From Sceloporus undulatus (Eukaryota > Chordata > Lepidosauria > Squamata > Phrynosomatidae): 64,000 nt of DNA. A program made the translations under genes and the position numbers. This document shows positions 1 to 9,800 of this stretch, piece after piece. The stretch covers positions 66,046,752 through 66,110,751 of the forward strand of contig NC_056527.1 of the NCBI RefSeq assembly GCF_019175285.1, given 5' to 3'. How positions within the stretch are numbered: the first letter of the stretch is position 1; each line of letters begins with the position of its first letter. Under the pieces are notes generated by a model that saw only the letters and a program-made list of their open reading frames with translations, had not been told where the DNA came from and made no database searches.

Positions 1-256
1 TTTTGAAGGCCTTTCTGAGGGAAGGTGCTGCAGCAATCTAGCTGGGAGGGCAGGTAGGGAGAGGGCAAAACAGTCCACTCCCCACCACAACCAGGGACCA
101 ACCTCAGGGACACCACTGAATAGGGTTATAATAGTTTCAGTTTAACAACAGCTGACTAAGCACCATTTCCTAAAAGATCACTATAATATTGAACATGGAA
201 GCAATGACTGTTGTGCGCTGAAAAAAACAGGTGCTATATACTTCAGTCACTTGGAG

Positions 257-986
257 TCCTTTAACACTATGGGTGGCTCAAGTGGTTAAGGTGACTCTGT
301 TGATTGCAAGATCGAGTTGGCAGTCAGTTCAAGGACGGGTGGCTGATTGGGGTGAGCTCATCACTCGTCCCACGTCTGCCACCTAGCAGTTCGAAAGCAT
401 CACGTTCAGTAGATAAAATAGGTACCACTTCTCAGGGGAAGGTAACAGCATCGTGCAGTCTACTGGCCACACGACCACGAGCAGTCTTGAACAATTGCTA
501 GATCTTCCTTTGTAATGGAGATGAGTATCACCCACTATGGCGGACACGGACTTGACAACCTTGTCAACAGGGAGAATACCTTTACCTTTATACTTCAATC
601 AATTAGGCCCATTACAGACCGCCCAAAAGGGGGGCTTGGGCCGCTGCTGTTTGCTCCGTGAGGGAGCTGCAACAGCCAAACCCCGTGACTCCCTCACGGA
701 GGAAAAAAGGAGCGCGCAAATTGCGTCCTTCCAGGAACCTGAGAGAGATGCCGCGAGTGCCAAAGCGCGCACTCACGACGTCTCTTCCGGGTTTGTACGT
801 GCGGACACAGAGCGTCCGCTACGCAAGATGGCGGCGCCCATCTGTATAGGGCGCCGCTATCTTGACGTATTAGTTACGCGTGAGGGGCAAAGCGCGTCCG
901 GAAGCGCCACCTCTTGCGCGTATCACGGCGCGAGGATGGCGCCTCTTAGGCCCGTCTGTAACGTGCCTTGGATCCTTTAACACTAT
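257..986 (+). mobile_element. Sauria SINE with 14-bp target duplication, split by a MITE
   Basis: The SINE body is about 271-605. It shows the usual Sauria SINE landmarks in order: a degraded tRNA-like head, the block reading 'cctagcagttcgaaagcat', 'taggtaccacttctc', 'aatggagatgagtatcacc' and a 3' end 'acctttaccttta' of the type shared with BovB LINEs. The 14-bp sequence tcctttaacactat flanks the whole composite at 257-270 and 973-986, which is the target duplication expected of LINE-driven insertion. A MITE (606-967) lies between the SINE 3' end and the right-hand duplication, so it landed later. Confidence 0.82.
606..967 (+). mobile_element. CG-rich inverted-repeat MITE, family C, copy 1
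   Basis: The left end GGCCCATTACAGACCGCCC and the right end (inverse complement reading GGCACGTTACAGACGGGCC) are imperfect terminal inverted repeats. The flanking triplets are TTA and TTG. The centre holds a hairpin built around inverted AAGATGGCGGC and CGCCGCTATCTT arms near 823-866. The element is far richer in CpG than its surroundings. No coding capacity is present; small open frames across it are chance. A reverse-oriented partial copy is at 11395-11552 and related copies lie at 42-48 kb. The PIF/Harbinger assignment is an inference from 3-bp duplications and GGCC termini. Confidence 0.7.
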
Positions 987-1869
987 ACCAGTAGAGTTTT
1001 ATGGTTTCCTCTTTCTTCTAGCTGTGGTTGCATCCTATGGAATCCTTTGGGGGGGCGGTTTGTTTGGTTTGGTTTGGTGAGACACTAAGGACACCCTCCA
1101 ATGCCCCATTGTCCCATTTTTTATTTTTTTTTTTGAATTTTGAATAATAATATAGTTAAATAACACGTTTCAACACATAAAAATACAACATATACCATTT
1201 TTACAGACATACAAACACCAAACCAATAGACTAAAATGACTTCCTTGCCTACATTTTATGAATATCCTTTCATACTTCATCAGTCATTCCTATTCATTCT
1301 TATATAAATATTATAATTTCAGATATTGTATTATAATTTTTAATCTTTTAATTGTTATATATTTCATTATGTATATTATTAACTATTTCCCCTTTGATTT
1401 ATTATGCATGTATGTGTGTGTGTATACACACATAAAATACATTCTATACTATCAATATACATAATTTCTTTAGATTTTATCTGTTTCTTAATCTGCAACA
1501 GCATGTATACTTTCCTCGCCCCATAACAGTCAGAGTCAGTCTCTCTCTCTCTCCCCCCCCCCTCATGCCACTTTTTCAACTGCTTTTAAAATGTCCCAGT
1601 TTCATTCTCTTTCTCCTACTTTCCCCCTTTGTCATCAGTTAACTTCACTTGCTGCAAAGAGTTCAAAGTGCAAAGAAGTGGAAGAATCTTGCCCTTCCCA
1701 GTAGTCCTCTCCAACAGCCTCTCCTGAGTCGTGTATTTTTTCCTCATTAATAACTCTTGCTACCTTGACCACATTCATGTCCATACATCCATACATGTCT
1801 CAGTTTTCATTTATGAAAATTTGGGGGGATATGTCCTAGAGCTCATGAGCTAAGAATTTTAAATTTGCT
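987..1869. other. AT-rich stretch, no gene seen
   Basis: This is an A/T-rich sequence that may be the antisense 3' end of an old LINE (it begins with a long T run near 1118). It includes a short TG/CA palindromic microsatellite at 1408-1433 and a (TC)n run passing into a C tract at 1540-1562. Short frames here are low-complexity and I do not call them genes. Confidence 0.5.
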
Positions 1870-2082
1870 GTTGTGTGCCTTCAAGTCTCTTCTGATTTAT
1901 GGTGACCCTAAGGTGACCCTGCAAGGTTTGTTCAGATAAAGTTTGCCTTTGACTTCTTCTGAAGCTGAGAGAGTATGACTTGTCCAAGGTCACCCACTGG
2001 GTTTCCATGGCCAAGCAGGGATTCAAACCCGTCTCCAGAGTCATAGTCCAATGCTCAAACCACTACATCCTACTGGCTCTCT
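1870..2082 (-). mobile_element. tRNA-derived SINE (MIR-like core), full length
   Basis: Read on the - strand it begins 'gagagccagtaggatgtagt', continues with a tRNA-like B box, the core block around 'ccaaggtcacccactggg', and ends with the RTE-like tail 'gacttgaaggcacacaac'. This is the commonest SINE type in the window, with other copies near 2.7, 5.0, 13.1, 23.5, 28.1, 36.2 and 38.2 kb, so it serves as a reference copy for the family. Confidence 0.75.
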
Positions 2083-2792
2083 AAAAAAATTAAATATTCC
2101 TTTACAAAGAGAAAATCCCAGGATTTCATAGCATAGAACCCTGGAACGTAAAGTAGTGCTATAACTGTGTAGTGTGAAAGGGGGCCTGGTCTCCCATCTA
2201 GCATTCTGCAGTAGGCTGAAGCTTCTGAACCATCCTCAAAGGCACACCTATTACAATACTCTGTATATAACTAAGACAAGTATATGCTAATTTCACCTTT
2301 TCTACATAGGGTCATTTTGGAAAACCAGTCTAAACTGATAACAGGTACTCCTTGACAACTATATCTGCAACTCCTTTGACAGCAGCAGGTCCAGCAGAAC
2401 TGCCCAGATGCAAACTTGGCTTTCAGATGGAGTGAAAGCCTATTAGAACCTGTTGCTCACTTCCATTCAGTTCAACAGATTTCTTCCAGAAGATCTGTTT
2501 TTTGTAGATCACATTTAAGCTTGTAAATTAATCAGATACTTTCTGTGGTATCTCGTTTCCATACTTTGACAAATATAAACAGCATAGGAGATGAACAGAA
2601 ATTCTGAGGTATCAAAAAACTAATGGCCATTATGTAGAATAGTTGACTCAACATGGCTGGGCTATCAGGCCATACTCGCTTGACATATGAGCAATGTAGG
2701 CTGATTTTGAGAGCCAGCATGGTGTAATGGCTTGCATGTTGAACTAGGATTCTGGAAGAGTAGTGTTCAGATCCTCTTGCAGCCAAAGGCAC

Positions 2793-3166
2793 TTATCACA
2801 CAAGCAAAATTTGAAGTTATCCCAGGGTCAATGTGAAGACAATGTGAAGGTAATGGGTTTTCAAGGTTTTTTTATCACACGATGCCAAATGCAATCAGGA
2901 GCCTTCTGAGACACAATCGGGGGTCATTCCAGGATCAATCCAGGGTTAGGGAAAGTTTCAAATTTGTTTATCACATGACGCCAAATGCAAACAGGAGCCA
3001 TCCTAAACACAATTGGGGGTCATTCCAGGGTTAGGTAAATTCAGGGGAAAAGAGGATTTACCTAACCCTGGAATGACCCCCAATCGTGTTTAAGATGGCT
3101 CCTGATTGCCCCTGCATTGCCTTCACATTGACCCTGGGATAACTTCAAATTTTGCTCATGTGATAA
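2793..3166. mobile_element. palindromic DNA element inside the SINE (TTATCACA ends)
   Basis: The left end TTATCACACAAGCAAAATTT is mirrored by the right end AAATTTTGCTCATGTGATAA. Further in, the arms around 'cccagggtcaatgtgaag' and 'cttcacattgaccctggg' pair, and the centre is itself an inverted repeat around 3044-3075 ('taggtaaattcagggg' against 'tttacctaaccctgg'). A partly repeated internal block begins at 2872 and 2968. It is non-coding. The superfamily is uncertain. Confidence 0.7.
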
Positions 3167-3222
3167 GGGTCACAGAAACCCATTGGTGACCTTGGACAAG
3201 TAATGCTCTCTTAGCTTTAGAG

Positions 3223-3419
3223 CAGTGATGGTGAACCTATGGCACACATGCCAGAGGTGGCACTCAGGGCCCTCTCTGTGGGCACACATGCTGTCTCCCT
3301 AGCACAGAGTTTGCTAGAGTTTCTTACTAGAAAGCCAGAAGGACGTGGCACTTTGCAATAAATAAATGGGGCTGGGTTGCAGTTTGGGCACTCGGTCTGT
3401 AAAAGGTTCACCATCACTG
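3223..3419 (+). mobile_element. hAT non-autonomous element with 8-bp target duplication
   Basis: The termini CAGTGATGGTGAACC and GGTTCACCATCACTG are perfect 15-bp inverted repeats. They are flanked by the direct 8-bp repeat CTTTAGAG at 3215-3222 and 3420-3427, the hAT signature. The interior ('ctatggcacacatgccagaggtgg') resembles Charlie-type hAT elements of tetrapods. It is 197 bp and non-coding. Confidence 0.92.
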
Positions 3420-3659
3420 CTTTAGAGGAAGGCAATGGCAACCCTCCACTGAATAAATTTTGCCAACAAAATCCAATGATAGGATCACCATAAGTCAGAG
3501 TCAACTTGAAGGCACATAACAAGAACTGTTACCCCCTAGCATTATCTTCTGGGTCCATTCTTCCATTATATCATTATGTCTCCAAATTCAAATGCCACCA
3601 GGTGGCCCAGAATCCTAATGCCATCAGGTGTACACTATGATCAATAGTATACAAAGCAC

Positions 3660-3960
3660 TAACAATTGGACATCCTCTGCCCCAAACACTTAAGGATTGA
3701 AAAGTCTGTTTAAATAAGAAGGTCTTTTCCTGTGAGTGAAGAAGGAGCAGAGAATGCTAATCATGAATCCCTTGGGACAGAGTTCCACAGCCTAAGAGCA
3801 ACCACCAAGAAGGTACTCTCTTGTGTCTTCACCAGACTAGCCTATGAAGGTGGGTGGGATGGAGAGAAAGCCCCCCTCTGAAGATCATAAGGCTCAGGCA
3901 GGTTCACATGGGAAGATACAGCCTTTCAGATATCCTGGACCTAAGTGGTAGGAAAACCTA
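3660..3960 (+). repeat. LINE-type interspersed repeat fragment
   Basis: This stretch shares clear, diverged similarity with 33960-34260 (common blocks: 'gcctatgaaggtgg', 'gatcataaggctcaggcagg', 'ttcacatgggaagata', 'ctttcag'). I recognise it as a recurrent squamate repeat but cannot name the family with certainty; it is probably part of a non-LTR retroelement. Confidence 0.45.
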
Positions 3961-4234
3961 AGAAAGATGCAGGTACAAGGGGAAAGCATCTGGAGTGATA
4001 ATGAAAAAGCAGCAGCTGAGGAAATAATGGATTGAGCAGAAATGCAGTCAAACAAGAATGCAAAGAAGCATAGCTGCAGGACTCTTCCTTCCCCAGCAGG
4101 AAATGTGTCAAGTGGCAAGTTAGTTCACAACCTCCCCCAACTCCACTGGACAGTGGCAAGAAAACAAGATGATAAAGCCTGTAGTGTAAGCCTTGCTAGT
4201 ACCAGTTGCAAAAGTGTCACACAGAGCAAGAAGC

Positions 4235-4586
4235 TTATTGCACTCCTTTTTTCACCCGTTATAGGAATTGGAAGGGGATGCTGGGGGACACCATGACCGG
4301 GAAAAAACAGATTTTATTGCACAGCAAATTGTCCTCAAAAGGGCCCCGTTCCATCCCCCAGTGCCAGGCCGTTCCCATTCAGTGCTGAGGGGGCCCATTT
4401 TCCTCAGTCGGAAGATTTCCAACCAGAAAATTTGATGCGCCTCAACACTGAATAGGGACGGCTTGGCGCTGGGGGACAGAACGGGGCCATATTGAGGATG
4501 ATTTGCTGTACAATAAAATCTATTTTTTCCAGATCGCACACGGCCCCTTCTAATTTCCATAACAGGGGAAAAAAGGTATGCAATAA
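4235..4586. mobile_element. palindromic DNA element (TTATTGCA ends)
   Basis: The ends TTATTGCA and TGCAATAA enclose long, imperfect inverted arms: 'ttttttcacccgttat' pairs with 'ataacaggggaaaaaa', 'aaacagattttattg' with 'caataaaatctatttt', and 'gggggacagaacgggg' with 'ccccgttccatccccc'. It is about 352 bp with no coding capacity. The TTAT ends recall the element at 2793-3166, but similarity is limited to the tips. Confidence 0.65.
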
Positions 4587-5007
4587 ACTTCCAAGTCAGG
4601 GAGTGAGAAAAATAACTGGACTGGACAATTCCTTCCTTTTTTCATGGAGTTCATCCTGCTTCGTAAGGATAGCGACATAAATATCAGCGTTCCCTTTAAA
4701 GACTTTGCATTTCTAATAAAATGTTAAAAGGTTGCACTTCAGCTGACTGACGTTCTTTTATTTAAAGTGCAACATACTGTACAAGTTAGATGCAATCAGA
4801 ATTAAGCATCACTGAGTTCAGTGGGGCGTGTGCCAGGATGACTATGGGCCAGAGGGAAGTCATGACTTGTAAATTTAACTGTCAGGTACCTCTACTGGTT
4901 TGGTATTCAAGTGTGAATATTTTGGAAGTCTTGTGTTATATGATATAGAGTTCAACCCAAGGGTTATCTACTTTGAGTACAAATAAAGATAAGAGCAAAG
5001 TTCTGTG
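4587..5007. other. unique-looking sequence, nothing recognised
   Basis: No splice-flanked open frame, repeat landmark or low-complexity run stands out in this interval. Confidence 0.4.
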
Positions 5008-5098
5008 TGTTTGTTGTTGTTATTGTTGTTGTTGTGTGCCTTCAAGTCACTTCTGACTTACGACGACCCTAAAGCAAACCTATCATTGGGTGTGCATC
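5008..5098 (-). mobile_element. MIR-like SINE 3' fragment with (TTG)n tail
   Basis: The sequence 'ttgttgtgtgccttcaagtc' followed by 'acgacgaccctaaagc' is the antisense 3' end of the window's main SINE. The (TTG)n run at 5010-5036 is its simple-repeat tail. Confidence 0.7.
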
Positions 5099-5448
5099 AT
5101 GTTTACACCATACATATTTCATAGACATAGTTATGGTTACTGATCACCTTTGAGCATGGTTAAGGGGAGTGTCATGCCAGCCTAAATCAACATTTACCAC
5201 CACACGACACCATTCCATGGTGGGTTCATTTGAACCCTCCTAATGCAGATTCATGTTAGGAGAATAGATGTGACTAATATAAGAAGGAAGCAGCAGCAGA
5301 AAGGGGGCATTGGGAGTGATAATGGAAAAATAGCAGTTCGGGAAACAACTGTTCTGGATGGAACCACGAGATTTAATATTTTTCTACTTACGTACATTTT
5401 CAGGAGAAATTTCTCTTGCATCCAAAGAGCTACTTCTGACCAAAAGTG

Positions 5449-6059
5449 TTAAGCACAATCCTTTATGTCTTGAACAAAAGGTGAACAATTTATATGAAAA
5501 TAGGATCCAGTGAAGACATTTAAAGCACCAAAAAGAAAGAGAAAGCACACAGTGAGATAGAGCCCATCTCCGTTTTTAATGTAGGAGTGCAATTCCACCA
5601 TTCCCTTCATCATTTTTACACTGCTTTTCTTGATAGAATTCTGAAGAACATAGAAAGCATGTACACTTTTGAGGCATTTGGGTTGGTCCCAATCAACTGG
5701 GCTGTTTTCCTTTCGTGAACCAGCACAGCTACTCCCGTCTCGCTTTGGTAATTCCAACACTAGGATCAATTTCTAATGAAACTGTAAAAAATGAAGCACA
5801 GCCTACACTGACCCTTCACCTGACACCAGCTACCTAGAGGCATTTTCTGTTGGTCAATTGTCAGATCTTCAGTATCGGACACACTCATCCAGAGAGCAGT
5901 GGGATTACTGGGCAGCCTTGAGAAACCAGCACTGCCGGAAGCAATCATTATGGGCCTTGTTCTATTGTTACAGAGTCTGTTCCATGACTGTGCCTGTCCC
6001 TCACACAAACAGGTGTAATTTTCCTGTATAAGGGTTATCTCACACTGCAATAGTGACAC
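5449..6059 (-). other. two adjacent unrecognised open frames, possible exons
   Basis: On the - strand, 5766-6059 is open and Cys/Trp-containing (with a block reading ENYTCLCEG), and 5449-5769 is open with a hydrophobic stretch GLYLTVCFLFLFGALNVF that could be a membrane segment. A polypyrimidine tract plus AG lies between them near 5782, as for a splice acceptor, and a GT follows 'ccaacagaaaatgcctctag'. The interval between those sites is only about 60 bases, short for a vertebrate intron. I do not recognise the protein. It could be chance, a decayed gene, or exons of a real gene divergent from the one at 6286. Confidence 0.2.
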
Positions 6060-6173
6060 GGAATTTTACCAGGGGGAATGGTCATCCCAGGGGCAACTTT
6101 CAGATCTGAACATAAGGGGTGGGGCATCTTATCTTGCGTCTCCCTTTGAAGGCGGAGAGAAGATGTTGGAATA

Positions 6174-6181
6174 GATAAAAG
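6174..6181 (+). promoter_or_regulatory. TATA-like box upstream of the Ser/Glu-rich gene
   Basis: GATAAAAG lies 105-112 bp 5' of the candidate start codon at 6286, a usual spacing for a short 5' UTR. The support is position and sequence only. Confidence 0.35.
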
Positions 6182-6285
6182 CTAAGGATTTCCCTCAATA
6201 AATACAGGCAAAGCACTCTTTCCCCAGGATATATCAGACTGTTTCTTTTGGTGCTTATACTTCCACAAGAAATAACACTAAAACA

Positions 6286-7423
6286 ATGCTGGGGAAAAGC
6301 TCCATCCTCTCTGCTTTAGCGCTTATTCTGATTATACAAGGTAAGCTAAATGCATTCTAAAAAGCACTGCTCTAGGCAATTTTATCATTGATATAGTTAT
6401 TGGTGTTCATTTTGTTAAACTTTATTCATTTGTTCTATGCCAACTGTTTTTGTAAGAGATCTTGTGGCAGAGGGTGGAATATAAATATTAAAAAATAAAA
6501 GTATCTATTAATATTATGGAGAAGATTGAAATCCGTTATTTATTTTTTAAGCCAGTGCTATTTTACGTTTCGTTCTTGGTGCTGGAACAACCTCACCACC
6601 AAGACTTTCATTAAACAATTCAATAATTTCATGAAATAATTATTAATTACTGCTACTATAGTAAAATGGGGATGAACAAAAAATAGACGATGGACTGGCC
6701 AGTTCCCAATGGCCTACCTTTTATCTGCTGGTTCGTGGTATTTTTGCCAATAATTCTGAGCTAAGCATTTCTTATATTCCTAAACCAGGAAGTATGTTTA
6801 ATAGATTAATGCATGCTAACAGTTTGATGATATGCATATGCACTCTTGCTTTGTAAATTTTCAACACTTTGATGAACCTCATGATTTCTAGTGTGGGACA
6901 GAAACTGCACATCTTATTTAGGTACTTGATATTCAATCACAGTGAGTTTCTCACACACTTTTTGTTTCTGATGTTCCAGAAGTATCTGTTGCCCCAGTGA
7001 CCCAGGAACCAAGCACTGCAACAAGTGATGTGCCAACTATTGAGTCAAGCAAGGAACCCATTAGTGGAACAGAACCAAGTGCAGAACCAAGTGTGGAACC
7101 CAGTATGCAGCCAACGGAAGGCTTAAGTGGGGATGCAAGTGGAGAAGGAAGTGGGGAAGCAAGTGGAGAGCCAATTGGAGTTGGAAGTGGAGAAGGGAGT
7201 GGGGAATTCAGTGGAGAAGGCCAACCAACCATTGAACCAAATACAGAGTCAAGTGAAGCGGCAAGTGAGGAGCCAAGCACAGAGCCAAGTGAGGAACCTG
7301 AAGTAGAAATCAGCATACTGTCTGAAGATTTTTCAAATGCACTGTTTACTGAAAAACCACTTGGAGATGCAACCAAAGAGGCAAGCACAGTATCGGGCTT
7401 ACAACCAGCACCAGAATTGTTAA
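6286..7423 (+). CDS. putative secreted Ser/Glu/Pro/Gly-rich (mucin- or proteoglycan-like) protein, first two exons
   Basis: I do not recognise the gene. Exon 1 (6286-6340) encodes MLGKSSILSALALILIIQ, a good signal peptide, and ends at CAAG|GTAAGC. Exon 2 (6980-7423) starts after TTCCAG and ends at TTAA|GTAAGT. The two join in frame; both boundaries are phase 1. Exon 2 encodes about 148 residues with almost no aromatic residues and no Cys: first repeats such as AEPSVEPSMQP, then SGEGSGEASGEP and SGEGSGEFSGEG, then SEEPSTEPSEEPE. Acidic Ser-Gly repeats are the known context for glycosaminoglycan attachment, and the SGE repeats recall acrosomal SP-10 (ACRV1), but no three-finger domain was found. 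Reading past 7423 meets a stop at 7456-7458, so later exons are expected but none could be placed. Being compositionally biased, exon 2 is also open in antisense. Expression is unproven. Confidence 0.5.
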
Positions 7424-7584
7424 GTAAGTTAATTCTGCAATTGTTCTTCCCTTGTTAGTAACAGCTTACCTCCCAACTGGTCTCCATGTTGCTTGAGGAC
7501 TGACATCATGGAGAAGTCTCTACTCTCCACCTGCAGTACTTACTACAACTCACCAGGTGAACCGTGGTCATAACATATTGATGC

Positions 7585-7800
7585 TGCTGCTACACTGCAG
7601 AATCAATGCAGTTTGATACTATTTTATCTGTTGTGTAACTGTCATACAAATCCTGGGATTTGTAGTTTGCTGTGGCACCAGAGCTCTAAATGCAGAATCT
7701 CTCACAAAACTACACACCCCAGAATTCCATAACATCCAGACATGACAGTTAAAGCGGTGCCAAACTGCATTAATTCTGAAGTGTAGGTGCAGCCTGGGTG
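7585..7800. mobile_element. palindromic MITE, family B1
   Basis: The ends 'gctacactgcagaatcaatg' and 'cattaattctgaagtgtaggtgcagcc' are inverted. The inner arms 'tcctgggatttgtagttt' and 'aactacacaccccagaattc' pair around a central 'gcaccagagctct' loop. Other members are at 13455, 22490 (partial), 51169, 52715 and 63103. Confidence 0.7.
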
Positions 7801-9012
7801 TCCCCACACAGACTCTGAGTAAATGATGTTCACCTGTAGGCTAGGAAAACTCAATGCAATATTTTCAATTCATATTGCTAAATTATATAACATTGTAGAT
7901 TACAAGATATGAGAAACCCAACACTAGAATGCCACTCACTGTGGCAAGAATAATATACATTACTATACATTTTCTGAATCTAAACATGAACCAAAAAATA
8001 TGCACGTTCTTCGTCAGGCAGTATTTTCCATCTAGTACAGACCCCAAGTCATAATGAGACAAAAGGTAGAACTTTTCTAAATGATCAAATTTTGGCCTAG
8101 TCCCAGCTAGAATAGACTCACTGAATCAATGGGAACCCAAGATGGGAGTTTTGCAGCCCTTCAGCTCATTGTACTACAACTCCCAAGCAGCTACAGTTAG
8201 TATAACCAATAGTGAGGAATGCTAGGAATTGAAGTGCAATAAAATCTAAAAAGGCAGAGAGTTCCCACCACTAATATGTACAAGATTACAGCCATACAGA
8301 ATAATCCTACATGTGTCTACATTTTCCTGCTTGTGGCTCACCACAGGAGGGGGGGGACAGAGTTGTAATGATGGGGCCCAAGAAGGGACTGTTGCACAAT
8401 TCATAATTCTCACAGTGAATTGAGAGATTTAAGAGAACATGCCCTATGTTTCCATTGCAACATGGAAACAATAGATGAAACTGGTGGGAAAACGGCATTC
8501 AGCTCAGCAGCATTGCCCTCATGTAGAGTCTTCACTGATGGCGAAACAAGCTTAGTGCTGTATAGTGAGAACATGTAATATCATAAAGAAAGCAAAGCAG
8601 AGGTACTTTTTGCAATACAATAGTACCGTCTATTTTTCCCCAAGAAAATTCAGCAAGAAATTTGAGAATTCAAATTCAAAATTCAAAATGTGGCTGAAGA
8701 CTGGGGTATAAATGATGAATAAGAAGAAGAAATTCATTGTATACTTTGCATACTAATTCTACATATTGTTTGCATTATTGCTGGGGTGGGCAAAGTGGGA
8801 CTTGTGGGCTGCATGCAGTCTGCCAGAAACTTCAATGCACCACTGACTCCTGTAAAAAAAAATTGCCCCCCCCCCCCCCTCCCAAGGCACATTATTCCAT
8901 GAGAAGCCTCTGGAGAGCATATTTTGCCATTTCTGTGTAAGCCTTTGGAGGGAAAAAAAGATATGTTTAAAGAAGGAGGTAGAATTCAGAGACATTGCTG
9001 TAGGCCAAGGTC
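7801..9012. other. intergenic, only repeat scraps
   Basis: The stretch holds an old dispersed-repeat scrap near 8150-8250 ('actacaactcccaagcagc'), a scrap at 8780-8830 ('ggggtgggcaaagtggga') and a C-run near 8866-8880. No gene is seen. Confidence 0.45.
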
Positions 9013-9230
9013 CCGAACAGACAGACCAAAATAAAGCTGCTTTGGGTCACTTAGGAGATATGCTGTTTAAATGATACATGCATCTTAAGAGGCCAGAAGC
9101 TGCACCAAAGCTATGCTCCAGTCCTTAGGACTGAAGTGTGGCTTTTGGCCTCTTAGGACGCATGCATCATTAAACAGCATACCGCCAAAGTGACCCAAAG
9201 CAGCTTTATTTTAGCCTGTCTGTCCAAGCC
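9013..9230. mobile_element. palindromic MITE, family A, diverged copy
   Basis: The arms 'aaaataaagctgctttgggt' and 'acccaaagcagctttatttt' are inverted, as are the inner blocks 'gctgtttaaatgatacatgc' and 'gcatgcatcattaaacagc'. It is recognisably the same family as the near-perfect copies at 24600, 35481, 39022, 49825, 51481 and 58988, but more diverged and with decayed ends. Confidence 0.75.
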
Positions 9231-9574
9231 CCAAGTTTACAAAAGCTTATGCTACAATTCATTTGCACAGTCTCAAAGGTACTACAAGATCCTTTTGCAT
9301 GCTGTTTTAACAAGTCTTTCATTGGCCTAAAACGGATGCAAAGGAGCCAAAACCAATGGCAAAGACAACACCCCTCCCCTCTTCTGGATTCTGGAACATG
9401 CATGATCCATCATTTTTGTAAGCCAAAATATTTTTTTCCAGGGTGTTTGTGGGTGTTGCACACCAGGCGTGAGCAAAAATAGCCCATCCTTGCACTATTG
9501 TGAGAAGTGCAGCAATCCTGGATGCTTTTCTAGGTATAATACAGCCATCCTTTTTTCACTCATTCTTTAACAGC

Positions 9575-9800
9575 CAGCTGTATACATGTGCCTTCAAGTT
9601 TTCTGTCAATGTATAGTGACTCTATGAATTTTTTCATAGGGTTTTCTTAGCAAAGAAATATTCAGAGGTGGCTTTGCCAGTTCTTGCCTCTGAAATATAG
9701 CCTACAGCACTTAATATTTGTTGGCTGTCTCTCACCCAAGTATTAATCAGGGTTGATTCTACTTAGCTTCCAGTCTCAGATGTGGTGCCTTAAGGTATTT
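9575..9800 (-). mobile_element. 5S rRNA-derived SINE
   Basis: On the - strand it begins with a 5S-like promoter region: 'ggaagctaagtagaatcaac' and 'cctgattaatacttgggtga' match the A and C box region of 5S rRNA. A body containing 'ctatatttcagaggcaagaa' and 'aaaccctatgaaaaaattca' follows, then a SINE tail 'cttgaaggcac'. It is a retroposed SINE, not a functional 5S gene, because substitutions run throughout and the 5S 3' half is replaced. Confidence 0.65.

Larger units (their letters stand above)
2711..3525 (+). mobile_element. MIR-like SINE interrupted by two DNA elements
   Basis: SINE sequence is present in three pieces: 2711-2792 (head, 'gagccagcatggtgtaatgg'), 3167-3222 (core, 'cccattggtgaccttgg') and 3420-3525 (tail, ending 'cttgaaggcacataacaag'). 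The pieces join in the same order and orientation as intact copies elsewhere. The first gap is a palindromic element and the second a hAT element with a perfect 8-bp duplication of SINE sequence. Confidence 0.85.

Noticed and set aside
537-980. 147-residue frame at the left edge
   Set aside because: It crosses from a SINE end into a CG-rich MITE; both are non-coding repeats.
6951-7388. 145-residue minus-strand Ser/Leu-rich frame
   Set aside because: It is the antisense of the Ser/Glu-rich exon; compositional bias keeps it open, and the + strand has the signal peptide and splice sites.
8737-8940. Cys-rich frame resembling a small secreted domain
   Set aside because: Part of it comes from a dispersed-repeat scrap and the end from a C-run; no splice context connects it to the gene at 6286.
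9575-9800. Possible 5S rRNA gene
   Set aside because: Only the internal promoter half resembles 5S and it runs into a SINE body and tail.
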